From Diaporthe sp. PMI_573 (Eukaryota > Ascomycota > Sordariomycetes > Diaporthales > Diaporthaceae), in the NCBI GenBank assembly GCA_021399435.1, contig JAJTUP010000008.1:372001-436000 (forward strand): a DNA stretch of 64,000 nucleotides, read 5' to 3'. Position numbers and translations under genes: made by a program. Shown piece by piece: positions 44,552 through 55,507 of this stretch. The number at the start of each line of letters is the position of its first letter. The stretch's first letter is position 1. Below the pieces are notes generated by a model. It made no database searches and was not told where the DNA came from. It worked only from the letters and a program-made list of their open reading frames with translations.

Positions 44552-47500
44552 ATGGATGCGGATTGGGATGAGGTAAGTCGCTGCATCCGTTCGGTTCAGA
44601 CCACCCATAACTGTTTTCAGCCGCAAGCCAGAGCCCGCCGAACTGCGACCAAGTCCTGCGCGACGAGGCAGACCCCACGATCACCTGTCGTTGCGGATGG
44701 TGAACTGCGGATTGTGGGCTGCGGGCTGGACATCTTCGCAACGACGACCGACTGGGCCAGCAATGCTAACTCGTATATCTACAGTTGAGTCGTCAACTCC
44801 TCCCTCCACCGGGAGGGCAGTCGGTGCCTACCGTCGTCACCGCGCTCGCCTTCGATTCAAGCCAGGAGCTCCTGTGGGCTGGAAACGGATATGTACGCTC
44901 GACCCGACAGACGCCTCTGTTCCCCATTCCCGGTCGCAACACGATTTCTGACAGTGTCCCAGGGCCGAGTTACATCGTTCTATGCAAATAACCTTCAAAA
45001 ATACACATCCTTCCGCGCACACCCACCGTCCGAGGGTGCTGTGCACGAGCTACTATTCAATGAGAAGGGGGTTATCGCACTGGGCGCCCGAGGCGTCCAC
45101 ATGGCCCTTCGAAGAGGACTGCCAGCATGGCCACATATCAGGTGAGAGCGGCTGCTGCGACAGTGCTATTCGAGGGGAGCGCCTAACAAATGTCGCGTCA
45201 TAGTGCCGAAGATATGAGAGACCTCAGGTGCATGAGTTTCACCTCGAAGGCGACCTCCGAAGTCCTTGTCGCCGGTGTACAAGATACGATGTTTGTGATT
45301 GACACAAACAAGGGAGAGATAATGAAACGAGTAGGATAGCTCTATTGCTGTCGAACCGAGTACTGGCTAAACTCGTCCAGATACCCACCGCACACCACTA
45401 TATCAAGATGAAAAAGGGCCGTTACATATGCGCAGCTACAACCGACGGCAACGTTCACATCCTCGACCCCGTCAAGTTCAACATCATACACAAATGGCGC
45501 GCCCACTCTGCCTTTATAAACGATATGGACGTCCAGCAGGACTTTGTTGTCACGTGTGGTACTTCTCTGAAGCAACCCGCAGCTACTTATATGCTCGACC
45601 CCTTTGTCATGGTCTTCGATCTCAAGAACCTTGCCACGATGCCTCCTATACCCTTTCCCCCGCTGGCAGCCTATGTCCGCATGCACCCGCGCATGCTTAC
45701 GACGGGGATAGTTGCTTCTCAGGGCGGTCAGATGCATGTGGTAGACCTGCTGAACCCAAACACTAGCAATGTACGCCAGGCGAATGTCGTAGGCTCGGTA
45801 CTTACAGGAATAGAAATCGCACCATCGGGAGAGGCCATCGCGTTGGCGGACACTGACTGTAATATGCACCTCTGGGGCTCTCCTTCTAAATGCCACTTTG
45901 TCGAGCTGCCGCAGCCCACTGAATGGCCCGATGAAGAGGTGCCGCCGCCCCATATTGACTGGAAAGAAGATACGTGAGTCGTACGCTTGAAGTGCGTTGC
46001 CGAAATCCAAGACTGACTCTGCCAGCCCGCTGAACTCCATCGGCATGCCTTACTATCGAGAGGCTCTCTCATCAGCCCTGCCAAACACATCCATCTCAGA
46101 TGTCGGAGCGCCGCCCCCAAGGTTCGCACAAAACGATTTAACACATCTCACCAAAGCATCCTTCGGTTTCTATGGTCCAAACACACGGGGTACACGTCGA
46201 AATCAGGTCGAGGACACCCGGGTTGCTGACAAGACCACCCTTGCCATACGGGCACCGAAGTTCCTCAGTGAAAAGGCCAGAGATGCGACCAAGGTATCGA
46301 GCAGCAAGACTGCCCCGGATGGGCAGGTGGATATGGCCGTCGGCGCACTGGGTACAACCGAGCTGGAAAGTCTGCGGCTGGATGTCCCAGCTCTTTACCA
46401 GAGCGTCGAGATCTCATTCAGCAAGTACGGCGTGGACGACTTCGACTTTGGGTTCTACAACATGACTCGATACGCTGGCCTCGAAAACCACATCCCGAAC
46501 TCCTATGCGAACTCCCTCCTCCAGGTCCTGCACTTTACGCCCTTAGTTCGAAACCTGGCTCTCCAGCACGCGGCGACAGATTGCCTGAGCGAAATGTGCC
46601 TGCTCTGTGAGCTGGGGTACCTGTCGGATATGTTGCAGAAGACGGAGGGCTCATCATGCCATGCCTCAAATCTCTTGAAGTGCCTCAGTAACCATCCGCC
46701 AGCGTCTCGCCTTGGTCTTTTGGAGGAAGACTCGCGGCAAGGCTCTCTGACGAAAATGATGCAGCAGCTCACGAGGTTTCTGCTTCAAACCATGGCAGAC
46801 GACTACCGCACCAAGTCGCCTGTCCCTACCGCGATGCAGGAGATTCTTGCTACATCTGCTCTCACCACGATTAAATGCTTGAATTGCGGGAATGAGACCA
46901 GCCGGTCGGGCTCGAATTATGTAACGGACTTGACGTACCCGATGACCAAGGGCCGCGGGAGCCGTTCAACGAAGACCACGTTCTCCCAAGTGTTAAAAAA
47001 CAGCGTGGAAGGAGAAGGAGCCATGAAAGGATGGTGTATCCGCTGCAATCGGTACCAATCACTGCAGGCCCGCAAGACTATCCAAGGGATTCCTTCAGTG
47101 TTGACGCTGAATGTCCCGGTCGCGGAGCATCGCGACAACGAGCTCGAACAGAGGATGTTGTGGGCAAACCCAGGATGGCTTCCTGAGGAGATCGGTATCA
47201 TAGTAGATAACGGCTCCTTCTTTTGCTATCAAGGCGAGGACCTGAAACTACACCTCCAACGCGGAGTGCACAACATCCAGGTCTACTCGCTCATGGGCCT
47301 ATCGGTCAACATCGAGAGCGGGTCACCTCAAAAACCACACCTTGGGGCGCTATCACCGGGAAGCGTTGATACCGGGTCGAATCATAAACCACATCTCGTT
47401 GCCATGGTCAACGGTAAGTTCTGCTGTGGCGTCATCAAACCCAGAGAAGCCATGCTGACCAAATTTAGTTGCTCATGCCGAGCCAGAAGCTCCAGGAGAC

Positions 47501-48676
47501 AGCCAGTGGCACCTCTTCAACGACTTCTCCGTCAAACCAGTCTCAGCCGCAGAGGCTCTTGCCTTCAACTCCAGGTGGAAGATGCCGTCCGTGCTTGTCT
47601 ACCAGCTGAAGACTGCGAACAACAACCTTGACACTGAATGGGTCAAGAATATAGATACTTCAGTGCTGCACATCGATTTCAGGTGCTTACCCAGACACCT
47701 CTAAACTCGTAGATCTCAGCTGACATTCCTCAGAACTGACGCACCAGAGCACCCGTATCGAACCCTCGACCCGATCGCAGAACGGCCGGGGCCCGAGACC
47801 ACGGTCGCTCTTGACACGGAGTTCGTACTGGCCAAACAGTCAGAGGTGGAGATGAAATCGGATGGCGTTAGAGAGGTCATCCGCCCAAATTTCCACGCGC
47901 TGGCCCGTGTCTCTATTGTACGCGGTGAGGGCGAGGACGAGGGCCTGGCTTTCATAGACGACTGGATCCAAGTCCGGGAGCCCGTCATCGACTACCTTCA
48001 CAGCTACTCAGGCATCAAGCCGGACGACCTGGACCCGCGCAACAGCAAGCACTGCCTGGTTTCCCTGAAAGTCGCATACAAGCGCCTCTGGGTGCTCCTG
48101 AACCTCGGGTGCAAGTTCATCGGGCACGGCCTGAAGGGCGACTTCCGCGTCATCAACATCCAGGTGCCCAAGGCGCAGATCATCGACACGATCGACCTCT
48201 TCTACCAGAAGAACTACAGGCGCAAGCTGAGCCTCAAGTTCCTGGCCTGGTACCTGCTCAAGGAGGGCATCCAGGTCGACACGCACGACTCCATCGAGGA
48301 TGCGCGCATCGCGCTCAAGCTCTACAAGAAGTTCCAGGAGTTCGACGACGCCGGCATCACCAAGATGATGCTCAACGAGATCTACCGGGCCGGCGACAGC
48401 GTCGGGTGGAAGCCACCTGGCAGCAGCAGCACCGCCGCGAACGAGCAGCAGCAGCAGCAGGCGGTGGTGCAGAGGAGCACCACACCTATCTCGGAGGCGC
48501 CTTCGACTCCCGTTAGGAAGGGGCTGGCTGCTCCTGGCATGCAGGGGACGCTTACACCAAGTTGGTCGGCTGGTCCAGGAGCTGGGGGATTTACCCCAGG
48601 AAAGGGTAGTCCACTCAAGGGGGACTCACTCAAGGGGGACTCGCTCAAGGGGGACTCGCTCGACGGGAGTATATAG
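44552..48676 (+). CDS. PAN2: PAN2, catalytic subunit of the Pan2-Pan3 deadenylase
   Basis: Eight exons (44552-44572, 44785-44892, 44963-45141, 45204-45330, 45381-45973, 46026-47413, 47469-47682, 47734-48676) give 1190 residues. Exon 1 codes only MDADWDE; its 212-bp intron ends with a TGCTAAC branch site. A WD40 propeller fills about 10-330 ([30 protein letters not shown]). An inactive ubiquitin-protease-like domain runs about 490-860 ([25 protein letters not shown]). The DEDD exonuclease is at about 900-1090, with [17 protein letters not shown] and [14 protein letters not shown] supplying the acidic residues and His. With Pan3 it trims poly(A) tails in the cytoplasm before Ccr4-Not. The C-terminus carries poly-Gln (EQQQQQ) and a run of DSLKG pentapeptides encoded by 15-bp tandem repeats, outside the catalytic fold. 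Confidence 0.96.
48608..48670 (+). repeat. 15-bp coding repeat at the PAN2 C-terminus
   Basis: Four nearly identical 15-bp units (gactcgctcaaggggg type) encode [15 protein letters not shown] and DSLDG, followed by SI and the stop. In-frame, so copy-number change alters tail length but not frame. Confidence 0.95.
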
Positions 48677-48825
48677 ATGAGACTAGATATCACGTAAATG
48701 AGCACAGAAATTTTTTAAATGAGTGTATTGAGTTTGTCTTAAGGAAAAATCATCGCAAACTGATAGGTAATGAGTGTGTGTAATAATCCATCGCCAAAAA
48801 GCAAATATCAAGGTATCATGTCCGA

Positions 48826-49080
48826 TGGAATAACCGGATAGCCTCCCAACCTGGTGTCTCTCCTCGAATAACCTCCCGTGGGATCATCTCCCTCGGGATA
48901 AACTCAAGTGGGTTAATTTCCCACGCAGTGACCTCGTGTGGATTGACCTCCCACGTAGTTACCTGCAAAGCAATAACCTCGGGTGGGCTAAACTCCCACG
49001 TAATGACTTCCAGAGGAATAATCTCAGCTCGGATAACCTCCCATGTAATAAGCTCCGATGGGAGATCCTCCAGTCGTCAT
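48826..49080. repeat. 15-bp minisatellite with pentapeptide-like coding pattern
   Basis: About 16-17 units of exactly 15 bp (unit starts at 48841, 48856, 48871 and so on to 49066), with no insertion or deletion although the units have diverged. Consensus is roughly ACCTCCCRTGGGATA. Unit positions 1, 4, 5, 10 and 14 are nearly invariant while positions 6, 9, 12 and 15 vary freely, a three-base rhythm. Both strands are open across the array: plus 48787-49113 (pentads of T-S-x-G-I type) and minus 48816-49076 (pentads such as EVIPL, EVITW, EINPL, EFIPR, with Glu at a fixed place in nearly all). Neither frame has an upstream ATG. It lies between the 3' ends of PAN2 and the F-box-like gene. Alternate units read GTGGG and CCCAC, so the strand can form short hairpins. 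Confidence 0.85.
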
Positions 49081-49270
49081 TTGAAAGGGCCTGATTTCGG
49101 CCAAAAATGTTGATAGTGAAACAGACCCTTGGGCGGGGGCAGGATGGGGGTTCAAGTGATGATATGTGAGTGTTGAATAGCGTTTGCGTGGGGTCCTCCG
49201 CCCAAGATGGATATTGATGGGAATAGCAATGGGTAGCAAAACAAAACTGTGACAGGGTCGTTGTGAGGAT

Positions 49271-51880
49271 TTAGGGAAATTCCCAATTCTGCTTCTCGCC
49301 AAGTGGGAGTGATCTCCGATCATCCGGCCTCAGCCTCTTCTTGTCACCACCATCTTCACTGGGTGGGCTCGTTCTCACTCGGCGGTCTCGCTTCTTTCCG
49401 GTGATCAGCTGGGCACGCAGTCCGCTAGTTTCGTCGGCGGCGGTCTCTTCTTTCGCCCCCTGGTCCTTCTGCTTCTCATTGTCGCGGTTCTCTCCCTCTT
49501 CATCGCTATCCTCTTGAGTGAGGTCAATGGTATTGTAGAAGGCAGCAATATGAAGCGACGAGGCAGCACGTGGTGCGCTGGACGCGCGTCGCTGTATGGC
49601 ACTTGTAGAGCGCCGTCTGGTGTCAGGCGTGTCCGTCGTGCGCTCACCTGGGTTCGGAGTCACAAACAATCCTGTGCTTCTGGTAGATGATCGTGCCGGC
49701 ATTTCCGTCACCTCTTCGTCGCTTGAGATCTCTACGACATGGTGCGGGTCTCTGTCGACGTGAGAGACAAACCCTCCCTCACTGCGAGCGCGGATGAGGT
49801 TCAAGTTCTCAGAACCCTATTCTGGGACTTGATAATCGTGCCGCAGGTACTGATCGAGCCGTTTCCGACGCATGGCCTCGGGGGAATCGTCGTCGCTGCC
49901 AGAATCATGGCTTTCGTCCTCCTCGGTCCCGCTGAGCTCTTCCTCCTCCTCGGAACCCGCTCCAGGTGCAGGCGTAAACGGGCGGCGTCTACGCGACCGA
50001 CCGGGTGGCGAAGCAGGCGGGCTCCCAGAAGAGTCGGAGTCCTCAGAATCATCTGTGTCCGAGTCGCTCACGAGAGTACCCTGACTCGATGTAGCATCGA
50101 AATCAAGGTCATTTTCGCGATTATCGTACCCTGTGTCCTCATGGAAAAGGGGCCTCACCCGGTCACAACTTCCAAGGTCCGGATTCCAGCCCACATTGGA
50201 ATTTGGGAACAGAGGATCAAGATTCTGGAGCAAAGACTTTTCCTGCCGGCTTGGAACCTTCTCCTGTGTGCATTGACGCTCCAAGTCAATGACGAAGCTC
50301 TGGTCACGGATCTTTGCCAGACTTCTGTCAGGGTTGATATTTTCTCGATCCAAGCAATAGATGCGGATCCATTCCATTCCGCGGAGTTGATAAACATAGT
50401 CCATTCCTAAGGTGGACCGCATAGATCTCGTCATCCTGTAGTTGGGCTGGCCACTTGACTTTCCTGTCATGTAAACCCTCTGGGCTTCGGGCTCACAGCG
50501 GCGCCTGATCACGCTCTTGTGTGTTTCACGAATGTGGATGCACAAAGTCTTGAGCGACGCAGCCTCGCAGAACCACGACAACGGCAAAGTCCGTTGATTC
50601 AGTCGTTCCTTTTTGTCGGGATTGAATCTGACACATTTCGCACCGATCCAGGCCAATTCTACGTTCTGGATCCTCTGCCACCTTGCAGCCCCGATGCCCG
50701 TTGCGAATCTGTCCATCTCGCCCAGAGAGCTGAAGGCGAACGAGTTCGAAGCGTAGAAAACATGAATTCCATACCAGCAGAACCTTCTGGACACGGCGAG
50801 CGCTGCTAGCACAACATTCGGAGACTGGGTGTCGTATGTCAGAGACAAGTAACTTCGCTGTTCGCTCGTTATGAAGAACCGTCCCTTGATACCGGTAGAA
50901 GACCTCCGAAGCTCCTGCTCACTTGGGAACTCGGTAGGACTGCAGTGTGGATCGAGTCGGGAGAAGCAGTGAATGAGTCCCTTGAATGTGAGCAGCTCCT
51001 TCAAGATCTGAAAGATGATGTTGTCAGGAAGGGGACTTATCCGACGGATTTCCTCATCCGAGTGCACAGATGCCACTTCACTTGGAGAACTCTGTCGTGA
51101 GGAGCCATCCTCATCATCGTCCCTCTTGATGAAACGGACCTGAGGATGGCACATATTGCGGTCCACGCTCATGTTGAGATTTTGCTGGCTAGATCTCCAG
51201 GCTTGTGTGTAAGGTCCATGGCCGGAAATACTCCTGCGGAGCAGCATCTGCCATTGGTACATGCCATGCGGTGGGTGGATGATGCTTTGCGGCGAGGCGC
51301 TTCTCGAAGGCCTCTGGGGGACCCGTCCTTGATTGTGAACAGGAACTCCTCCCAGCCCGACAACCTGCAGTACGAAATCTGTAATTCTGCCATCCAGGAC
51401 TCGCAGCCTGGCATTCTTCTCCTGTAACATCTTCCTGAGATCCTCGATGTATGCATCTCTTAGACGGATCCGGAGTTCATATTGGTCGATTTGGTCTTGG
51501 CACGGGATTCCACCGCACGCAGCTATGCCTTCGCGGAGGTCCTCGTCCCTGGGTGCCTCGGGAAGACGATCATCCCGGCCATAGTCACTCTGATCATCAC
51601 CTGGCGCAGGTTCTTCCTCAGGGCCTTGGGAGACTTCCGGTCTCTCGGGCTCGGCTGACTCCTCCTCCTCATTGTCGTCAACGAGCAAGGGGGACTCCAT
51701 GGAAGCACCTGGTTGATTGACAGAGACGAAGTCGTCCAAGTCCGAAGAGGCGCTTTCAGAAGGGGCGCCCTCAGAAGGGGACCTCTCAGGGCTAGCTGAC
51801 TCGGCAGGCACATCTTCCTCTTGATCCTGTGGCACAAACATGGGCGACTCGGAATCGCCTCCTCGGTCCTGGTCATCCAT
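49271..51880 (-). CDS. F-box-like acidic nuclear protein, interrupted by an in-frame TAG
   Basis: The first frame (51880-49817) codes 687 residues and stops at TAG. The same frame then runs on, open for 181 more codons to TAA at 49271. The first part has an acidic N-terminus (1-118), a coiled coil (about 128-165), and an F-box-like ISPLPDNIIFQILKELLTFKG (281-301). A conserved-looking core follows (RRFCWYGIHVFYASNSFAFSS, WQRIQNVELAWIGAKC), then a Ser/Asp-rich tract. The downstream part holds two SUMO-interaction-like motifs (VVEISSDEE, TIDLTQEDSDEE) and a basic RRVR/KKRLR region, and has no ATG near its beginning, so it reads as the C-terminus of the same protein. Explanations: a nonsense mutation, a retained intron (a good donor, ctc|gtgagc, lies 258 bp before a possible acceptor, aatag, both in phase 0), readthrough, or a sequence error. 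Function unknown; F-box proteins recruit substrates to SCF ubiquitin ligases, but this box is degenerate. Confidence 0.6.
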
Positions 51881-52391
51881 TGTGTCTGGTCCACAGCAGA
51901 TGCCAGCAGAAGAAGTGGTCGTCGCGGTGAAAGAAGTTGTCGTCTGTAGAGAGTTGTCAGGGGAGACGATTGATCTTGTGTGGTTGTAAGTGTTGTTGAG
52001 AGGATGAATAGCAGTCGGGAGATTCAGGAGGCAAAGGGTGCTGTGTGCAAGAGTGGTCGAGCGTGTAGGTGTAAGTGTTTGAAGGGAAGGTAAGTTGGGG
52101 GATGGGAATAAGTTTGAAAAGGATAGAAGGGAAGCGAAGGGACCGAACGGGGGAGACTTTGAAGTTGGTGGGAGAGAAGCTGGACCAAGGCCAACACAAA
52201 TGAAAAGGCAGTGTGATGGTAGGTTGATGTAAGAAAATATATGTCACCTACCAATTAGTCCAGAAATATTGTGGCGCTAGCAAGCCGTGTGTCAGTATGA
52301 AAACGCGATGCCAACTGTGGACAGGCGAGGAAGTGGCAGAGATGAAATGGTCAGAGAGAAAGAGAGGATTTACGTGTGGATATTTGTGTGT

Positions 52392-52422
<31 letters not shown>

Positions 52423-53399
52423 TGTGTGTGTGTGTGTAAGAGAGAGTGAGAGAGAGAGAGAGAGTGTGTGTGTGTGTGGGAGTGTGTGTGTGCGTGTGAG
52501 AGAGTGTGTGCATGTGAGAGTGCGTGTGTGAGAGAGTGTGAGAGAGTGAGTGAGAGAAAGAGGAATTTTGGAATAGCGAAGAGAAGAGGGCGATGGGGGG
52601 AGGGGGCATATACATGCGAGTGACTGAACGGATGGGTACAAACAGAGAAAGAAAAAGAAGACCAAGAGTTGATTGGAATACCTAGATGGGGAGGGAGCTC
52701 CCAAGCAGTGTGTTTGGAGGCCGGAGAAGGGTAGGTGGACTCAGGAGGATGTGAAAGACTATGATGTGTTGGTTGAGACGGGCAGCGCCCGAAATGGCTG
52801 TTGTTGAGTTAGGTACTTGCAGAAGTCAGGCAGTAGCAGGATAGTACGGGGACCTTGTTACGTAAGTACGTGAAGAAGAGACGAACTCGGCGTTGCAGAA
52901 AATGTGTCGGAAGAAGATATTGAGAAACATGTACTTACGAAAATGAATGGGTGGAGTATTTCAGATGGAGCCACCTTGTGTAAGTTGGTGTGGGCGAGGG
53001 TGAAAGGAGAGAAGCGGAGAGGGGAAAGAAAGAAAGGTAAGATTACGGAGGACCTCAAGAAAAAATGGAAGAACAAGCAAGAGAAGCGAAGACGCGAAAC
53101 AGCCAAACGCTCGAAAAGCAGGTCGAAAAAAAAGATGTGTAGATGTAGAGTGGGAAATTACTTAGCTGCCTGGACATTGATGTGACCCTTTGGCTGGAGA
53201 GTTGAACAAGATTGGTCTCACATGGCACAACAAATTGGAAAGGTTGTTCAAGCTTCGTTTGTAATTTCTTGGAGCAGTCAGAGTTATGAGCATGGAAACC
53301 GAGTTTGGCTTTTTGACGTTGCTGTGATATTGGGATGGTCCATTAACGTTCAATGTTTTGTGAGGTTACCAGGCGGTCATTAATCAAGCCACCAGCAGT
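51881..53399. promoter_or_regulatory. Upstream region of the F-box-like gene
   Basis: A strongly pyrimidine-rich region on the minus strand (CTTCC, TCTCTC and CACAC tracts from 51890 to 53110), including the microsatellite. Frames here are low-complexity translations of the repeats. No separate gene supported. Confidence 0.5.
52385..52562. repeat. Compound (GA)n/(GT)n microsatellite
   Basis: About 178 bp of alternating gagaga and gtgtgt blocks with occasional interruptions, about 500 bp upstream of the F-box-like gene's ATG. Read on that gene's strand it is CT/CA-rich. Confidence 0.97.
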
Positions 53400-54538
53400 T
53401 CAAGTTACGGACAGGGCTATCATTAGGTGATATCCTCTACTACGGTCCCATGACCGTCGAGACACACTTTAGATTTATCGCATGTCTCCAACTGTACTTT
53501 CATGGTGTTCAGGTGTATATGCAGCACACATAAGTTGTTCTAGGCTGTCGATCTTGTCAGCTCACACATTCGTGGCTTGACAAGGGTCCGGAGCTGTGAG
53601 CTGTCACTCTCAGGCAAAGTGTGCAACAGACATGTTCAAGGCAATGCCAAGCCTATGTCTTTGAAAATTCCACAGGCTCTCGAATTTCCTCAGAGTTAAA
53701 GCGTCCACCTGCAGGTTTCCGGCTGAGGACGGGCAAAGCAGGGTGAGGTAGAATTCAAATTGAGCCTATCTATCTCTTGGGTAGACAGTTGCTCTCCAGG
53801 TTGGATATTATTTTCCCTTCAACCTAGATGGTTGTTAAAACGAAACAGATATCAAACATCTTTACTAAGTAATACATAGCAACTCTTTTATTGAGCTTTG
53901 AATTTTGTTACTTTGATTTCAAGCATAAGAAGTTCTGGCCCTGTTTCCACCAGTATCAAACTTCCTACTCCACATGCTACTTAATGTATCATAAATAAGG
54001 CTGAAGAACGAGTCATTATATATGACCTTTATCATAAAAGTGAAATATGGATAGGGCTATGGAATATATTCTATTTGGCAGCATTCGGAGGAGTTGTACG
54101 GCCAGCCGTGCAATTCTTTCTGTTAGGTGGGCTTGTTGGAGTGGGGGGCCGTCCGGCTTGCCGGGCACCTACTGTACCTCTCTTAGGTCTGGAATGTCGG
54201 GTGGCCCCCCGTGTATTATTGCCTAAGGTAGGTATGTGAGTCCTGCCCTTTCCCCTTCCAGATTTGTGTCTAACAGTGGCTACCTAGGTGGTTATGGCAG
54301 GTATGATCCTCGTTGGTGTCGGATCTCAGCGGGTGCTGCCTGGACGAGCTCCGGTGGTCCTCCTCCATACCCAACAACCTCTTTTCTGTTGGGAATCCTG
54401 TAAAATTCTCCCTTTCTTCTCGCCATCCTCACTGGGCCTCAGTTCCAACCCGCCAAATATGTCTCGACTTTGATCTGTTCGGTTCCGTCGCTGCTCATAT
54501 CACAATCCCCGGGCCTTCTCGGCCAGCAATGCCCCATA
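53400..54538. other. AT-rich, gene-free flank of the accessory island
   Basis: 53818-54075 is markedly richer in A+T than the rest of the window. At 54143-54150 and 54203-54210 an 8-bp inverted repeat (ggggggcc / ggcccccc) frames a 52-bp spacer, next to a ccggcttgccgg hairpin. TTAGGT/TAGGTA-type words recur at 54124-54290. No frame of note; resembles degraded mobile-element DNA, but no terminal repeats or transposase were recognised. Confidence 0.45.
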
Positions 54539-54976
54539 ATGGCATCGGGCTACTCACATAACCTCACACCTGCGCATGCTGAAGCATGCAAATCCGTCTC
54601 GACATGGGTTGAGGAAACTTGTGCCAAGTTTCACCCTGGTCATCTCCGGAGTCGCCGCCTTTTCACTCAGGTACACTTCGGATAGGCCACGCTGGAGTTA
54701 GCAGATCATACTCTGTTCAAGCAAGCTCGGCAACAGAAAACTGATGTACTATCCGATCATCGTCTTCTTAGCACTGTTAAGGGGAGTATTCGGGATATGC
54801 TCAAGCCGTCTGTCGCAGCAACAGCTGATTCCATGGCAAACCTGGCAACTCATATCTTAGACACGAGGGTGAAGTTCATGATCGAGCACAAAACTCATCG
54901 CTCGGCAGCTATCTCCTTCGTCCTGAACCTAGCAACCCCTAGGGAACCCGCAGCCCGCGATGAACAACGACATTGA
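54539..54976 (+). pseudogene. Broken reading frame, unknown family
   Basis: From ATG (MASGYSHNLTPAHAEACKS) the frame runs 48 codons to TAG at 54683-54685. It then continues in the same frame for 96 more codons of protein-like sequence (LELADHTLFKQARQQKTDVL, SMANLATHILDTRVKFMIEH) to TGA at 54974. The intron that would remove the TAG would be only about 33 bp, too short. The composition after the stop is as protein-like as before it, so I read this as a decayed gene. I do not recognise the family. Confidence 0.4.
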
Positions 54977-55403
54977 GAACCTGGCGAGGAGGACCACAAC
55001 CATGACGACGAGAAGAAACACCAGGAGAACCACGAGGAGGTCCACGACAACTCAGAAAAGAAGCACCATTGAGAGCACGACGGCAGAGAAGACGGCCTCT
55101 GGTGCCGAAGAGGATTCTGATGCTGACCAGGATTCCGGCACTACATACAAGCAAGCCGGCGGAAAACGGTTCAAAGTTTATGGGAAAGTGGCTCATGGCG
55201 CCCACCACAAACCTGGCAAGCTGGACGTCGAGAGCGGACAATCCGACAATGATCTGCCAGTTGGCGACAGACAGCGCGCTGCTGTCAGCCAGGTCGCAAA
55301 GCGCAAGGTGCCAGCCAGGGCCTCATTCAGGCGCAAATCTGACAATTCGGCCGTGAAGCAGACCAAACTGGCATTCATAAACGAGGGACGCACCGCTCAT
55401 TGA
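54960..55403 (+). pseudogene. Hypothetical 147-codon frame, likely frameshifted continuation
   Basis: Open frame overlapping the end of the preceding broken frame in another phase. The first 40 codons are a Thr/Arg run that looks like out-of-frame reading of an acidic His/Glu-rich stretch (HDDEKKHQENHEE in the neighbouring phase). From about codon 45 it looks genuine (GAEEDSDADQDSG, RFKVYGKVAHGAHHKPGKLD, KRKVPARASFRRKSDNS). This fits one gene with a frameshift near 55070. Unknown function; basic C-terminus. Confidence 0.3.
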
Positions 55404-55507
55404 CATTTGGAGACTAGAACGGGCTTGACGACGAGAAGGAACCCCAATGAGACCACCAGGAGGAACACAACCGCGAAGAAGCACTTTTCAGAGCACGACG
55501 ACGGCGA
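55001..55507 (+). repeat. Diverged direct repeat (two copies of about 85 bp)
   Basis: Copy A at 55001-55090 and copy B at 55425-55507 share tgacgacgagaag, a ccaggag..aac middle and an agagcacgacg end, with scattered substitutions and indels between. They bracket the 147-codon frame. Confidence 0.55.
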
